A stretch of DNA of 64,000 nt from Hygrophila difformis (GCA_030278955.1 JAOANR010000001.1:41070890-41134889), one strand, 5' to 3'. Positions 32,705 through 44,439 are shown, counted from the stretch's first letter. The notes: generated by a model from the sequence alone, not told the origin. A program made the numbers and translations.

Positions 32705-33463
32705 GGAAAAAAGGATAAATAGGTTATGGATACAGGAAGCCTTGGTTTCCTTCAGTAACAATCAACAGAATCTTACTTTGCGTCCTACCTTAGGATGTAG
32801 TAATATTTGAGTAAATGATTTAACTTGAATTTTTGGAAGGTTATGGATACAGGAAGCCTTGGTTTTATTGAAAAATATTAATATTATTAAAAATATTTAA
32901 AAAATAGCCTGAATTTTATTGTCCACAAAGTATGATTGTGCTGATTGTTGCGGAAGGAAACCGGAACCAATGAACCATCGTTACAGTCGGGTGGTTAGAG
33001 AGAGTCCGTAAAATTCGGAACTTCGAAGACCCGGTAACAAGGCGGTCAAACCCAATGTATGAGGTTTGGTATTTAATTTTATTTACGGAAGTATGTTGGT
33101 CATTTATTTGATAAATGTATTAGTAATAATAAAAAATTAAGGTTCTGGGCCTAAAATGAAATAATTTGAAAGGTTTGAGGCCAATTAATATAAAAATGAG
33201 TGATTGGGGTAGAGGACTAAATAGAACAAAATAAAAGTTTAGGACTGAATTGACAAAAGATAAAAGAAAAAGGACTAATATTATGCACACGTGTCAGGTT
33301 TAAATTAAAACCCTTGCCACGTCAGCAATTAGAATATAATTAGTGAAAAAAGGACTGATTTGAACATAATTAGCATTTGTAGAGGACTGTTTTGGTAATA
33401 AAATAGAAAAAGGACTGATTTGAATTTTTTGAAAAGAAAAAGGACCTATTTATCCTTTTTTCC
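32705..33463. mobile_element. Mutator-like MITE in the E4 left LTR
   Basis: 759 bp with 20-bp perfect terminal inverted repeats (GGAAAAAAGGATAAATAGGT) and a 10-bp TSD, caatataatt, at 32695-32704 and 33464-33473. TSDs of 9-10 bp point to the Mutator superfamily. No transposase is present. Inside, 'aggttatggatacaggaagc' and the following bases occur twice (32721 and 32839), and 'aaaaaggact' recurs near the right end. The right LTR of E4 has the empty site. Confidence 0.9.
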
Positions 33464-35330
33464 CAATATAATTTGAAAATAATAATATCATAGCGCAGCG
33501 GAAATAATTGTTTTAATATAGTATCGCAGCGGAAAATATAAATAGGGCCGACATGGCCAAAACACGGGTTAAACAGGCCCGTTCATAATATAGTCTAAAG
33601 TACGAATTTAAAAGCAAAATAATGTTTCCCAAAATCCCATGCATGAATCGTGCCCATACATGCTCATTCCACATACTCTGTAAGAAAAAGGAATAAAAAT
33701 GGTTTGGGTCAGCACAACTTGCTGAGTAAGTTAACACATGCATGATCGTAGGGTTAAAAGCCATTAATTTTAATAATTTAATAAAAGCAAGATAATAACA
33801 TAATATTTAATTTAATCTAACCGATAGCATAATTTATTTCAGGGCTCTATTTAACAACACATTTCGCATGACTTAGAATAAAAGCCATAATTTAAATAAA
33901 GCATTTAAATAATTTAATTGGACAACAAACATAATTTAATTTAATTTAATTTAATATCCCCATTACATCCCAGATTTGGTATTTCAAAGTTTCACGATAG
34001 CATCGCAATGTCAACAAGTTTAGCCGATAGCCCGGCGGCCGCAACCGTATCAGCCATACCCAGTACCACTCCGGAGCCTCGGGAAACCCATATGGATATT
34101 CACGAGAGTGTAGGCTCTATATTTCGCCGTTTTGGCAATATCACATTTCAAGTTTAGCGCGCGGGGTCACCATCGTCCATTAAGGCACGAAGTGAAGCAG
34201 TTAGGGGGCACCCTGCAGAGCACTCACCCCTAATTTTAATTTATCAAGTTTGTAAGGGGATTTAATTTTTAAAATCTGACTTCAATTGTATTTATTTAAA
34301 AATAATATCTCAACTCGTTTCAACCCTAAAGGTTAATTCCATGTTTCAACAAGATTTCAAGATTTTGTTTCCGGTAAACCACAGTTTACTCCAAAATTCG
34401 TCAAACATCAGATTTAATTCCAAAAATTCCAAAATTTCATATCTGACTCAGAAACGTCAAGATCTACAACTTTCGTGTTTTAACTTTTTCAATCCGAGAT
34501 ACCTAAGTAGGTCAAAATCACCAATTTTCGCATAAGAACAATTCTGTCCGAGTTTAATGTGTCACAGTTTAAAGATTTCGAATTCTACCATAGCAATTCA
34601 ACTCCAAATTTAATGAAATTTGACAGAGATCATCTTAAGACAATTATCTACGACTTTCATGTTCGGCTAAAGATCTAAAACAGTCTAGATCCTATGTCAA
34701 AAACGTGATCAAGATCATTCCTAAGTTCTGTTCAAGATTTCAAGATCTAGATTCAAACAGCTCGGTTTCGGTGGGTTTTCACATATCAAATCAACTCCAA
34801 AAATTCTCAAAAATTTACAGTAGCTAGATCTAAGTCTTAGGACCGTTTTTCGTGTTTTAAGTTTTTCCGTTTGAGTTCGTTTTAAGGTTCGGAAAAATTC
34901 ATCAAATCTGTTGCGTCGGTAGAAAGTATAAATTGACAGATTTTCGATTTCTTGTTAATCTTTTAGTTTTGAATGTTTTAATTCATCCCAAAACCATGTA
35001 AGAGTTAACTTACAGAGTTTACGAACATCCGGGATCGTCTATTCGAAGGCGTGGCTTCAAGTCCACCGTTTCTCCCCTCCGTTCGTCGGGTTCTACGATC
35101 TAGATCCAATACGGGGTGTAGAAAGAAAAAGGAGATGATTAGGATTCGTTTTCGAATCGTTTATTGAACAAAGATTGGATCGAGACTTACCACGACTATG
35201 GAGATCTGTAGAAAAATTCGTCCAACAGCGTTCGTCTTGGTTTCGTGCCTCCGACGACTCCGGATTTAGGGTTTCGAATGGGTAGAAGGTTGTAGGGTTT
35301 TGTAAACTTGTTCGGGACTCCCAAGGGGTG

Positions 35331-35340
35331 TATTTATAGA
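35331..35340 (-). promoter_or_regulatory. Putative TATA box of the E4 left LTR
   Basis: Minus strand TCTATAAATACACC; about 115-185 bp downstream (minus sense) of the CpG-rich block. The right LTR has the same box at 43708-43717. Confidence 0.65.
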
Positions 35341-35909
35341 TTTCCCAAGCCCTAGGGCGTCCAACATCTGACCTAAGGGTCTTGGGTCGAGAGATGTTCA
35401 ACCGAAAGTCGAAAAATCCGCGTTCAGGCGAGAGATTCACGCAACGGGTGAATCTGTCGTGTGGCGCGGTGGTGGCGCGCTCTTCCTCCTTCGACCGCGC
35501 GGCCACCGCGCGACACTCGCCTGGACTTCGGTCCGGGCGGGTCGTGCAATCCGTCGTGCTTTTCCGCCTCTCTTTCGGGTTTCTATCCCTCTATGCTCCC
35601 GAATTCCGATTCCCGGGGTATCTTCGGGTTTCTACTTTCTCTCTAAATTTTTACTCGGGTCTAATTGGATGTTTTGGACTCGAATCCTCGAGTTCATTAG
35701 TGTCGGGTTTTGGTGTACAATTTATTTCCCTTTAATAATTCTTTTTATTTAATTAAATTCCTTTAATTCCTTTTTAAGTTAAAATCTCATTTCTCATTTC
35801 CTTATCTTTATTTATTTCTTTATTTGCTGGATTCATTTACTTATTGTATTTATTGTTTAATTATTTAATTATTGTTTTATTTTATGTTGGAAAATTCTCG
35901 GGTATTACA

Positions 35910-36132
35910 GTCTACCCTCCTTAAGAATCAACTTCGTCCTCGAAGTTGTGTTTCGGCTTTTCTCGTGCTAAGGTCTTGTGTTTGTTTTATTATGTTGCGA
36001 CTGAACTTAGAATTATAACTTCTAAGCTGCCTACGTACCCGGTAAAGGGATCAAGCCATAACGTAGTTCAACAGTTTACAAAAGTGCACGAAAAATAGGT
36101 GGTATGACATCCTCTCCCCCTTAAGATTGCAG
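35910..36132 (-). promoter_or_regulatory. E4 3' UTR: two hairpin-PPT modules and spacer
   Basis: In minus sense: hairpin 1 (GGTTATG/CATAACTG-type, about 36130-36149) and PPT1 (CTTAAGGGGGAGAGGATG); a spacer with GAACTACGTTATGGCTTGAT and GGGTACGTAGGCAGCTTAGA; then hairpin 2 (AACTTCGAGGACGAAGTT, 35930-35947) and PPT2 (TTAAGGAGGGTAGAC) next to the LTR. The spacer is homologous to the first ~100 bp of the E3/E5/E6 LTRs. Confidence 0.85.
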
Positions 36133-39100
36133 TTATGTCCCCATAACCGTGTCGGTATCGGTTTGGAACAATGTCAGGTATCGTTCTCTCATGTCGGATT
36201 CTACTTCCCAAGTTGCCGTCTCACTTTCGTGGTTTGACCAAAGAACCTTGATCATTTTGACGGTTTTGTTCCTCGTTACTCGTTCCTTAGTATCGAGAAT
36301 ACGCACTGGGACTTCTTCGTAAGTCAAATCTTCATCGAGCTCAATTATCTCCGGTTGAAGTACATGTGTCGGGTCCGGCACATACTTCTTTAGTTGCGAG
36401 ACATGAAAGACATTATGAACTCTATCTAAGTGTGGCGGTAAAGCCAATCGGTAGGCTAGAGTTCTGACTCGCTCTAGAATTTCGTAAGGTCCTATATATC
36501 GAGGACTTAACATCCCTCGCTTGCCAAAGCGCATCACCCCCTTCATGGGTGATATCTTTAGCATGACTCTATCTCCCACTTGAAATTCTAGGTCTCGTCG
36601 TCTCACGTCGGCATAACTCTTTTGACGGTCTTGTGCGGCTTTCATCTTCCCTTGAATCACTTTGATTTGTTGAGCCATGTCTTCGATAAGTTGTGGTCTC
36701 ACTACCACGGACTTATCGTTTTCTTCCCAGCTCAATGGGCTTCGGCACTTTCGTCCAGACAATGCCTCGAAAGGTGCCATGCCGATGCTAGCATGGTAGC
36801 TATTATTATAGGAAAACTCAATCAAGGGTAAATGAGATTCCCAATTCCCTTTGAATTCCAACACACATGCTCTCAGCATGTCTTCTAGTGTTTGGATTGT
36901 TCTCTCGGTTTGACCATCCGTCATCGGGTGGAATGTGGTGCTCATTTTGATTTGAGTACCGAGAGCTTTTTGTAACTCCGTCCAGAAATGAGAGACAAAT
37001 CTACTGTCTCTATCGGAAATGATATCATGTGGTACTCCATGTCGTCGTACCACATTATCGATGTAGGCTCGCGCCAATTGGTCCATAGTCCACGTGTCCT
37101 TCATCGGGATAAGTATGGCTGTCTTCGTTAGCCTATCCACAATCACCCAAATCTTGTTCATGCCTTTAGGTGATCGGGGTAATCCCGAGACAAAGTCCAT
37201 CGAGATGCTATCCCACTTCCAGCTTGGAATCTCTAGTGGTTGCATCAGTCCTAAGGGTTTATGTCGCACTGCCTTGACCTTTTGACAGGTGAGACATTTC
37301 GCCATGAAATTTGCCACTTCCTTTTTCATTCCCGGCCACCAATAGATCTTCTTCAGATCTTTGTATAGCTTGTCACCTCCGGGATGTACGGAATATGGCA
37401 TGTTGTGCCCTTCCTCCATCAACCTTTGTTTCAACTCGGCACATTTAAGAGGCACACACCATCTCCCTTTAAAACGGATGCTTCCATCCTCGTGGACAGC
37501 AAATCCTATTGCCTTTCCTTCGGCAATATACCCTTTTATCTTCTCGAGTTTCGGGTCGCCCGGTTGAGCGAGTCGAATCTCGTCCAATATTGGAGTTTCT
37601 ACGACCATGGCATTGACCGTTTCTCTCACTGTGCCAGGATGCACAAGTTCTAACTCCAATCTTGCCAATTCCAAGTACAATGCCGGCAGAATTACCAACG
37701 AGTTTGTCACGTGTTGGGTTTTCCGACTTAGGGCATCGGCTACCACATTCGCCTTCCCCTCGTGGTATGCTATCTCTAAATCGTAGTCTTTAATAAGTTC
37801 CAACCACCTTCGCTGTCTCAAATTCAACTCCTTCTGAGTGAATATATATTTCAAGCTCTTGTGGTCGGTGAACATTCGACACTTCCGCCCATAAAGATAA
37901 TGTCTCCATATCTTTAGAGCGAAAACGACCGCTGCCAACTCCAGGTCGTGGGTCGGATAATTTTCCTCGTAAGGTTTTAGTTGGCGTGATGCATAGGCTA
38001 CGACTCTTGAATCTTGCATCAAGACACAACCTAAACCTTCCTTCGAAGCATCGCTGTAAACTTCGAAGTCACCATTCTCTGATGGTAATGTTAATACGGG
38101 TGTGGTTGTGAGTCGTTTCTTCAGCTCTTGAAACGCAACCTCACACACTTCGGTCCACTCGTATTTTGCTCCTTTCTTCAGTAGCTGGTCAAAGGACGTG
38201 CAATCCTTGAAAAGTCCTTCACAAATCGTCTATAATACCCGGCTAATCCAAGGAAACTCCTTATTTCCGTTGGACTCTTCGGAGTTGCCCACTCCGTCAC
38301 GGCAGAAACTTTTGCCGGATCCACTGATACTCCATCAGCGGATACTATGTGTCCGAGAAATGCCACTTCTTTCAGCCAGAAGTCACATTTCGACAGCTTG
38401 CCGTATAGCTGATTTCTTCGCAAGATTTCTAACACTTGATGTAGGTGTTTTGCATGCTCTTCCTCGCTCTTTGAGTAGATCAGGATGTCGTCGATGAACA
38501 CTACGACACACTGGTCTAATAATTCTCGGAACACGTTGTTCATGAGATTCATGAACATGGCCGGAGCATTGGTTAACCCGAAGGATAACACTGTGAACTC
38601 GTAATGGCCATACCGCGTTCGAAATGCCGTCTTCGGAATGTCCTTCTCGGCGATCCTCAATTGATGATACCCAGACTGCAAATCGATCTTCGAGAATACT
38701 GAAGCTCCCTTCAGTTGATCAAACGGATCCTCTATTCTCGGTAGGTGGTATTTATTCTTGATGGTCACTTGGTTCAGTCCTCGGTAATCTATGCAAAGAC
38801 GTAGTCCTCCGTCTTTCTTCTTAACGAATAAAACCGGTGCTCCCCAAGGGGACGTACTCGGTCTTATGTAACCTTTTCCCAATAGTTCCTCGAGTTGTTC
38901 TTTTAACTCCTTCATTTCCAGTGGTGCCATCCGGTACGAAGCTTTTGAGACAGGCTCTGTGCCCGGAATGAGATCTATAGTAAACTCAAGGTCTCTCTCA
39001 GGTGGCATGCCCGGAACGTCCTCAGGGAACACGTCCGGGTATTCTCTTACCACTGGTATGCTATCAACCTTGTTTCCTTCCGCCTCAAGGTTGTGCACAT

Positions 39101-39430
39101 AGCACGCATATAGTTCGTACCCCTTACGCATCAAGTTACTTAGTTTAAGTGCACTAACGATTTTGTTACTCTTCTTAGGGGGCTGAGAGTAAAAGATAAC
39201 TCTCTTTCCCCTGCTTTTTGACAAGGTGATCTTTTGTTTTTGGCATTCGATCACCGCTTTATACTGGGATAACCAATCCATCCCCAGTATGATGTCAAAG
39301 TCTCTTAAGTTAAATTCTGCTAAGTTCGCGAAGAATTCTACGTTCTTTATCACTATAGGAATTCCGTTATATCGCTTAGAGCAAGATACTACTTCTCCAG
39401 ATGAGGGTTCTGAGTCCTCTAAGTAAAATG
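36133..39430 (-). pseudogene. E4 pol: protease tail, RT, RNase H, integrase, chromodomain; one frameshift
   Basis: Two frames, 38178-39353 and 36133-38148, make one pol. The first holds protease ([14 protein letters not shown]) and RT ([18 protein letters not shown]). The second holds RNase H (DASKEGLGC), integrase (HHCC, then [18 protein letters not shown] with catalytic Asp, then ISDRDSRF and [12 protein letters not shown]), GPY/F and a C-terminal chromodomain ([15 protein letters not shown]), ending TDTVMGT. Compared with E2, one base is missing near 38187 (ARPLTS then stop), at the RT/RNase H junction. Protease similarity continues in frame to about 39430, beyond the first Met of the longer ORF. 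The N-terminal half of protease is missing. All visible catalytic residues of RT and integrase are present. Confidence 0.9.
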
Positions 39431-40150
39431 CTAGCGGCTCCGAAAATATAGGTTAGGAGCTGGACAGAATATAGGGAATTGCTTCCCTTAAAAAAAGGAT
39501 TTGAGAATTGATTCTGGAAAAAATATATGTCCAAAATAACTTGCAGTAATTATCTTGGGGTTAAAACTATGAACACTCTAATTTTCCGCGTGCTATATTT
39601 GTACAGCGTGGAGGGAGTTATCATTCATAGAATGTTCCTCAGATTTGAGTAATACAGAGAATCAAGCTCCTCGCAATAAAATCTGTCAAGAATGCAGCGA
39701 GAATATTAAATTCCCATTTATAAGATAGGTGATATATATTTATAGCGAGAAGGTCTTTGGCTTCCTTAAGAAAAGGAACCAATTCTGTTGCTATCACGGA
39801 ATGTTCCCTCGCTTTGTTCAATTGAACGAAGCGTGGGTTCTGGAATAACATTTTCGAGAGTTTATGTTGATAGGTTTGTTCCTTGCATCATTCCAATAAT
39901 GAAATAAAGCAAGGATGAGTTCTGTATGAAGGAAAATACTAAGTTTAAAATATGTTCGGGACCTCCCTCGCGATATTCCTTTATGGGAAACACTAGGAGA
40001 AAGATTCCAAAACATTACCCAGATCAGTAAATCCAGAGTTTTTAGTTCTCAAAGATTGTCACGCTATGTTGACCACTGCATGGGTCTTTAAGAACTTAGT
40101 GAAAATTAATTCACTTAACCTTTAAAAATGTTATTCGAAATCGAGATCTA
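39431..40150. other. Unassigned ~720-bp segment replacing E4 gag C-terminus and protease start
   Basis: The gag zinc knuckle and protease N-terminus should lie here. Instead the DNA is AT-rich, non-coding in all frames and not similar to other parts of the window. No TSD or terminal repeat was recognised. It may be an insertion with flanking deletion, or filler DNA. Confidence 0.6.
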
Positions 40151-40726
40151 ATATAGCTTCAGCGACAGGAATTCCTCGTACATTGCTGATTTGGTACTCA
40201 AGGGATAGAATCGATCCCTGAGCAGTTCCATCATTGCTGCCCAAGAGTAGGGCTCGTCATCTTCAGTCAGCTTGGCTTGAATTGCCTGCCACCAGTCGTC
40301 CGCTTCGCCTCCCAAGTATTACGAAGTGACGTGCACTCTCTCTCCTTCCGGACATTTGACTGCTTCCAGCAGCTTGTCGAATGTTCGGATCCACTCCTCC
40401 AGTTTAGTTGGATCCTCCTCACCAGCGTAGTGGGGCGGCTGGTAAGGATTCAGCATTGCCAGGTAGTTGGGGCGAGCTTGGGGCGGAGGTACCGCCGCAG
40501 CTTGGCCCTGGTTGACTTGCGCGTTTCCTAGCGTAATCAAAACCTCCTCTATCGTCCGAAGACGATCGCCCACGTTGTTCGGTGCGGGGGCGTCCTGCGC
40601 ACCTTGGGGTTGTTCCTCTACAGGTGGGGCCGGTTCCGTGACATTCGGAGGTATTTCGGTAGGTGTTTCAGTAGTGGTGTGGGGAGCGGGTTGAGTTCTT
40701 CCTCTTCCTCTTCCTCTGGGTGCCAT
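40151..40726 (-). pseudogene. E4 gag, N-terminal fragment with nonsense mutation
   Basis: Starts MAPRGRGRGRTQPAPH at 40726 (basic, then Pro/Glu-rich). The capsid begins with YLAMLNPYQPPHYAGEEDP and WIRTFDKLLEAVKCPEGERV. TAA at 40316-40318 interrupts it just before YLGGEADDWWQAIQ, and the frame continues to about 40151 (AMYEEFLSLK) before similarity stops. Typical of chromovirus Gag; the C-terminal capsid half and zinc knuckle are missing. Confidence 0.85.
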
Positions 40727-41039
40727 TCTGGTACAAATATGGTGGATTAGGACTTGTGATTTTAACATATAGTCTAAGCAATTTCTCTAAATGTATATGT
40801 GTTTTTGTAATTTAGCACGTGGTGCTCGATCGAACTAAGAAGCGTCGTACGCTTCGGGGTTTTTATTTTAATTCGTTCTTATTTCGATTTTTTTTTCCGC
40901 ACTGCTGTACGGACAGATCTGTCCGGTTTTTTTTTTTTGATTTATTATAAATAAATCGGGCATTTTATTTCCTCAAAAGAGATTTTAGTACAAAAGTAGA
41001 AATATTTTCCTAGCAAAATAGTATCTAACAATAGAATCC

Positions 41040-41375
41040 CTAGTGTCTCATGACGTCCTCCGGCGGGGTAGCAGGATCTTCCTCCGGATCTTCCTCCTCC
41101 GAACTCGGCGGCAGTAGCTCGTCAAAGATAGTGTTTAAGTCTTGCCCGTGGGCATCAATGTATTCCTTTAGTATTAAGTTTTGTGTAGTGAGGGTTTGGA
41201 CTTGGCGTTCGAGTTGGTTTATGCGGTGATGATCCGCCTCTCTCAAGTTGCCCATGTGATGTAAATTGGCCTCCAATTGAGCCATACGGTACTTCATTTG
41301 CTCTAGGGTTTGGTGGGAATCGAGATGAACGCTCATCATCCTGACCATCTACTGCATCATGTCTTGACTAGCCAT
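41040..41375 (-). pseudogene. ORF0 homologue of E4, interrupted at codon 9
   Basis: From ATG 41375 (MASQDMMQ), codon 9 is TAG (41349-41351). The frame then runs 102 codons from MVRMMSVHLDSHQTL through NLREADHHRINQLERQVQTL to an acidic tail (PPSSEEEDPEEDPATPP). The N-terminal spacing and NLREADHH core match E3/E5/E6 ORF0. It sits about 300 bp after the PBS and about 310 bp before gag, showing that ORF0 precedes gag in the coding-competent lineage. The interval 40727-41039 shows no other ORF. Confidence 0.75.
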
Positions 41376-41678
41376 CTAGCGCAAGCAAAAGATCTAAGTT
41401 AATATTCGCCAAGATTCTAAGTTCAATTCGCCAAGATTCTAAGTTCAATTCGCCAAGATTCTAAGTCCATAACAGAGATGCAACATGCAAATGCAAATGA
41501 TATTTCCCCCCAATAATAATTTAATGCAATATATATATATCTTTTTTTTCCATGGGTTTTAAAATAAAAATTTTTCCATGGACATAATACTTTAATATAT
41601 AAAATAATAGTCAAAATATTACTAGTAGTTTAAAAATAATAATGGTTTAAAAATAGTAGTTTTTTAAAAAATAGCCGG

Positions 41679-41690
41679 GCTCTGATACCA
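41679..41690 (-). promoter_or_regulatory. E4 primer-binding site, initiator tRNA-Met type
   Basis: Minus strand TGGTATCAGAGC, three bases inside the right LTR. Confidence 0.95.
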
Positions 41691-41693
41691 ACT

Positions 41694-44284
41694 TGTAACA
41701 CCCCGGTTTTTGGTCACCCAGGTCGGGATGTCACCGCCACATCTCCCTAGTAAGACACGGTTTCTCCGAGCTTACTAAAGAGATGCAAGGCTAGGTATTG
41801 CAGTATTTAAAACATTTAAATCATTCAAAATAGCCCATACAATATAATTTGAAAATAATAATATCATAGCGCAGCGGAAATAATTGTTTTAATATAGTAT
41901 CGCAGCGGAAAATATAAATAGGGCCAACATGGCCAAAACACGGGTTAAACAGGTCCGTTCATAATATAGTCTAAAGTACGAATTTAAAAGCAAAATAATG
42001 TTTCCCAAAATCCCATGCATGAATCGTGCCCATACATGCTCATTCTACATACTCTGTAAGAAAAAGGAATAAAAATGGTTTGGGTCAGCACAACTTGCTG
42101 AGTAAGTTAACACATGCATGATCGTAGGGTTAAAAGCCATTAATTTTAATAATTTAATAAAAGCAAGATAATAACATAATATTTAATTTAATCTAACCGA
42201 TAGCATAATTTATTTCAGGGCTCTATTTAACAACACATTTCGCATGACTTAGAATAATAGCCATAATTTAAATAAAGCATTTAAATAATTTAATTGGACA
42301 ACAAACATAATTTAATTTAATTTAATTTAATATCCCCATTACATCCCAGATTTGGTATTTCAAAGTTTCACGATAGCATCGCGATGTCAACAAGTTTAGC
42401 CGATAGCCCGGCGGCCGCAACCGTATCAGCCATACCCAGTACCACTCCGGAGCCTCGGGAAACCCATATGGATATTCACGAGAGTGTAGGCTCTATATTT
42501 CGCCGTTTTGGCAATATCACATTTCAAGTTTAGCGCGCGGGGTCACCATCGTCCATTAAGGCACGAAGTGAAGCAGTTAGGGGGCACCCTGCAGAGCACT
42601 CACCCCTAATTTTAATTTATCAAGTTTGTAAGGGGATTTAATTTTTAAAATCTGACTTCAATTGTATTTATTTAAAAATAATATCTCAACTCGTTTCAAC
42701 TCTAAACGTTAATTCCATGTTTCAACAAGATTTCAAGATTTTGTTTCCGGTAAACCACAGTTTACTCCAAAATTCGTCAAAAATCAGATTTAATTCCAAA
42801 AATTCCAAAATTTCATATCTGACTCAGAAACATCAAGATCTACAACTTTCGTGTTTTAACTTTTTCAATCCAAGATACCTAAGTAGGTCAAAATCACCAA
42901 TTTTCGCATAAGAACAATTCTGTCCGAGTTTAATGTGTCACAGTTTAAAGATTTCGAATTCTACCATAGCAATTCAACTCCAAATTTAATGAAATTTGAC
43001 AGAGATCATCTTAAGACAATTATCTACGACTTTCATGTTCGGACAAAGATCTAAAACAGTCTAGATCCTATGTCAAAAACGTGATCAAGATCATCCCTAA
43101 GTTCTGTTCAAGATTTCAAGATCTAGATTCAAACAGCTCGGTTTCGGTGGGTTTTCACATATCAAATCAACTCCAAAAATTCTCAAAAATTTACAGTAGC
43201 TAGATCTAAGTCTTAGGACCGTTTTTTGTGTTTTACGTTTTTCCGTTTGAGTTCGTTTTAAGGTTCGGAAAAATTCATCAAATCTGTTGCGTCGGTAGAA
43301 AGTATAAATTGACAGATTTTCGATTTCTTGTTAATATTTTAGTTTTGAATGTTTTAATTCATCCCAAAACCATGTAAGAGTTAACTTACAGAGTTTACGA
43401 ACGTCCGGGATCGTCTATTCGAAGGCGTGGCTTCCAGTCCACCGTTTCTCCCCTCCGTTCGTCGGGTTCTACGATCTAGATCCAATACGGGGTGTAGAAA
43501 GAAAAAGGAGATGATTAGGATTCGTTTTCGAATCGTTTATTGAACAAAGATTGGATCGAGACTTACCACGACTATGGAGATCTGTAGAAAAATTCGTCCA
43601 ACAGCGTTCGTCTTGGTTTCGTGCCTCCGACGACTCCGGATTTAGGGTTTCGAATGGGTAGAAGGTTGTAGGGTTTTGTAAACTTGTTCGGGACTCCCAA
43701 GGGGTGTATTTATAGATTTCCCAAGCCCTAGGGCGTCCAACATCTGACCTAAGGGTCTTGGGTCGAGAGATGTTCAACCGAAAGTCGAAAAATCCGCGTT
43801 CGGGCGAGAGATTCACGCAACGGGTGAATCTGTCGTGTGGCGCGGTCGTGGCGCGCTCTTCCTCCTTCGACCGCGCGGCCACCGCGCGACACTCGCCTGG
43901 ACTTCGGTCCAGGCGGGTCGTGCGATCCGTCGTGCTTTTCCGCCTCTCTTTCGGGTTTCTATCCCTCTATGCTCCCGAATTCCGATTCCCGGGGTATCTT
44001 CGGGTTTCTACTTTCTTTCTAAATTTTTACTCGGGTCTAATTGGATGTTTTGGACTCGAATCCTCGAGTTCATTAGTGTCGGGTTTTGGTGTACAATTTA
44101 TTTCCCTTTAATAATTTTTTTATTTAATTAAATTCCTTTAATTCCTTTTTAAGTTAAAATCTCATTTCTCATTTCCTTATCTTTACTTATTTCTTTATTT
44201 GCTGGATTCATTTACTTATTGTATTTATTGTTTATTTATTTAATTATTGTTTTATTTTATGTTGGAAAATTCTCGGGTATTACA
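41694..44284 (-). repeat. E4 5' LTR (right)
   Basis: 2591 bp, plus-strand ends TGTAACACCCCGG and GGGTATTACA. Lacks the MITE (empty site near 41840). TATAAATA at 43708-43717 (minus); CpG-rich block about 43832-43900. About 25 differences from the left LTR by eye. Confidence 0.93.
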
Positions 44285-44289
44285 AATAT
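44285..44289 (+). repeat. E4 target-site duplication, right copy (aatat)
   Basis: Matches 32544-32548. Confidence 0.9.
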
Positions 44290-44400
44290 TCATAGCAAAA
44301 ACATCCAACCAAGTAAGAAATGTATTTCTTATACATTATTTGTGGAACCTGGTTACACAAAAACTTTGGGTTAGTGTTAAATATATGCATTCCTCCCCAT

Positions 44401-44439
44401 CCTCACACTTAAGTTTAAACCAAAAGTTTAACTTAAGTG
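44401..44439. repeat. CCTCACA-hairpin motif in H (copy 3)
   Basis: After CCTCA, arms CACTTAAGTTTAAAC (44406-44420) and GTTTAACTTAAGTG (44426-44439) pair with one unpaired base; loop CAAAA. Confidence 0.8.

Larger units (their letters stand above)
32549..35909 (-). repeat. E4 3' LTR (left), with MITE insertion
   Basis: 3361 bp; without the 759-bp MITE and its 10-bp TSD it is 2592 bp, matching the right LTR (2591). Plus-strand ends are TGTAACACCCCGG and CGGGTATTACA. Contains periodic units (near 34466, 34650 and 34840), TATAAATA at 35331-35340 (minus) and a CpG-rich block at 35455-35520 with a hairpin at 35496-35512. Confidence 0.92.
32549..44284 (-). mobile_element. E4: full-length but broken chromovirus (Tekay/Del-type)
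   Basis: 11736 bp, TSD aatat. Minus-strand order: LTR 41694-44284, initiator-Met PBS 41679-41690, ORF0 relic, gag fragment, a foreign or unaligned segment, pol in two frames, 3' UTR with two hairpin-PPT modules, LTR 32549-35909. The left LTR carries a MITE. The LTRs differ by about 25 substitutions by eye (about 1%). It lies inside H. Confidence 0.92.

Noticed and set aside
40319..40768. Gag start at the first ATG of the open frame (40768)
   Set aside because: The basic gag N-terminus MAPRGRGRG starts at 40726; the 14 codons before it look like leader.
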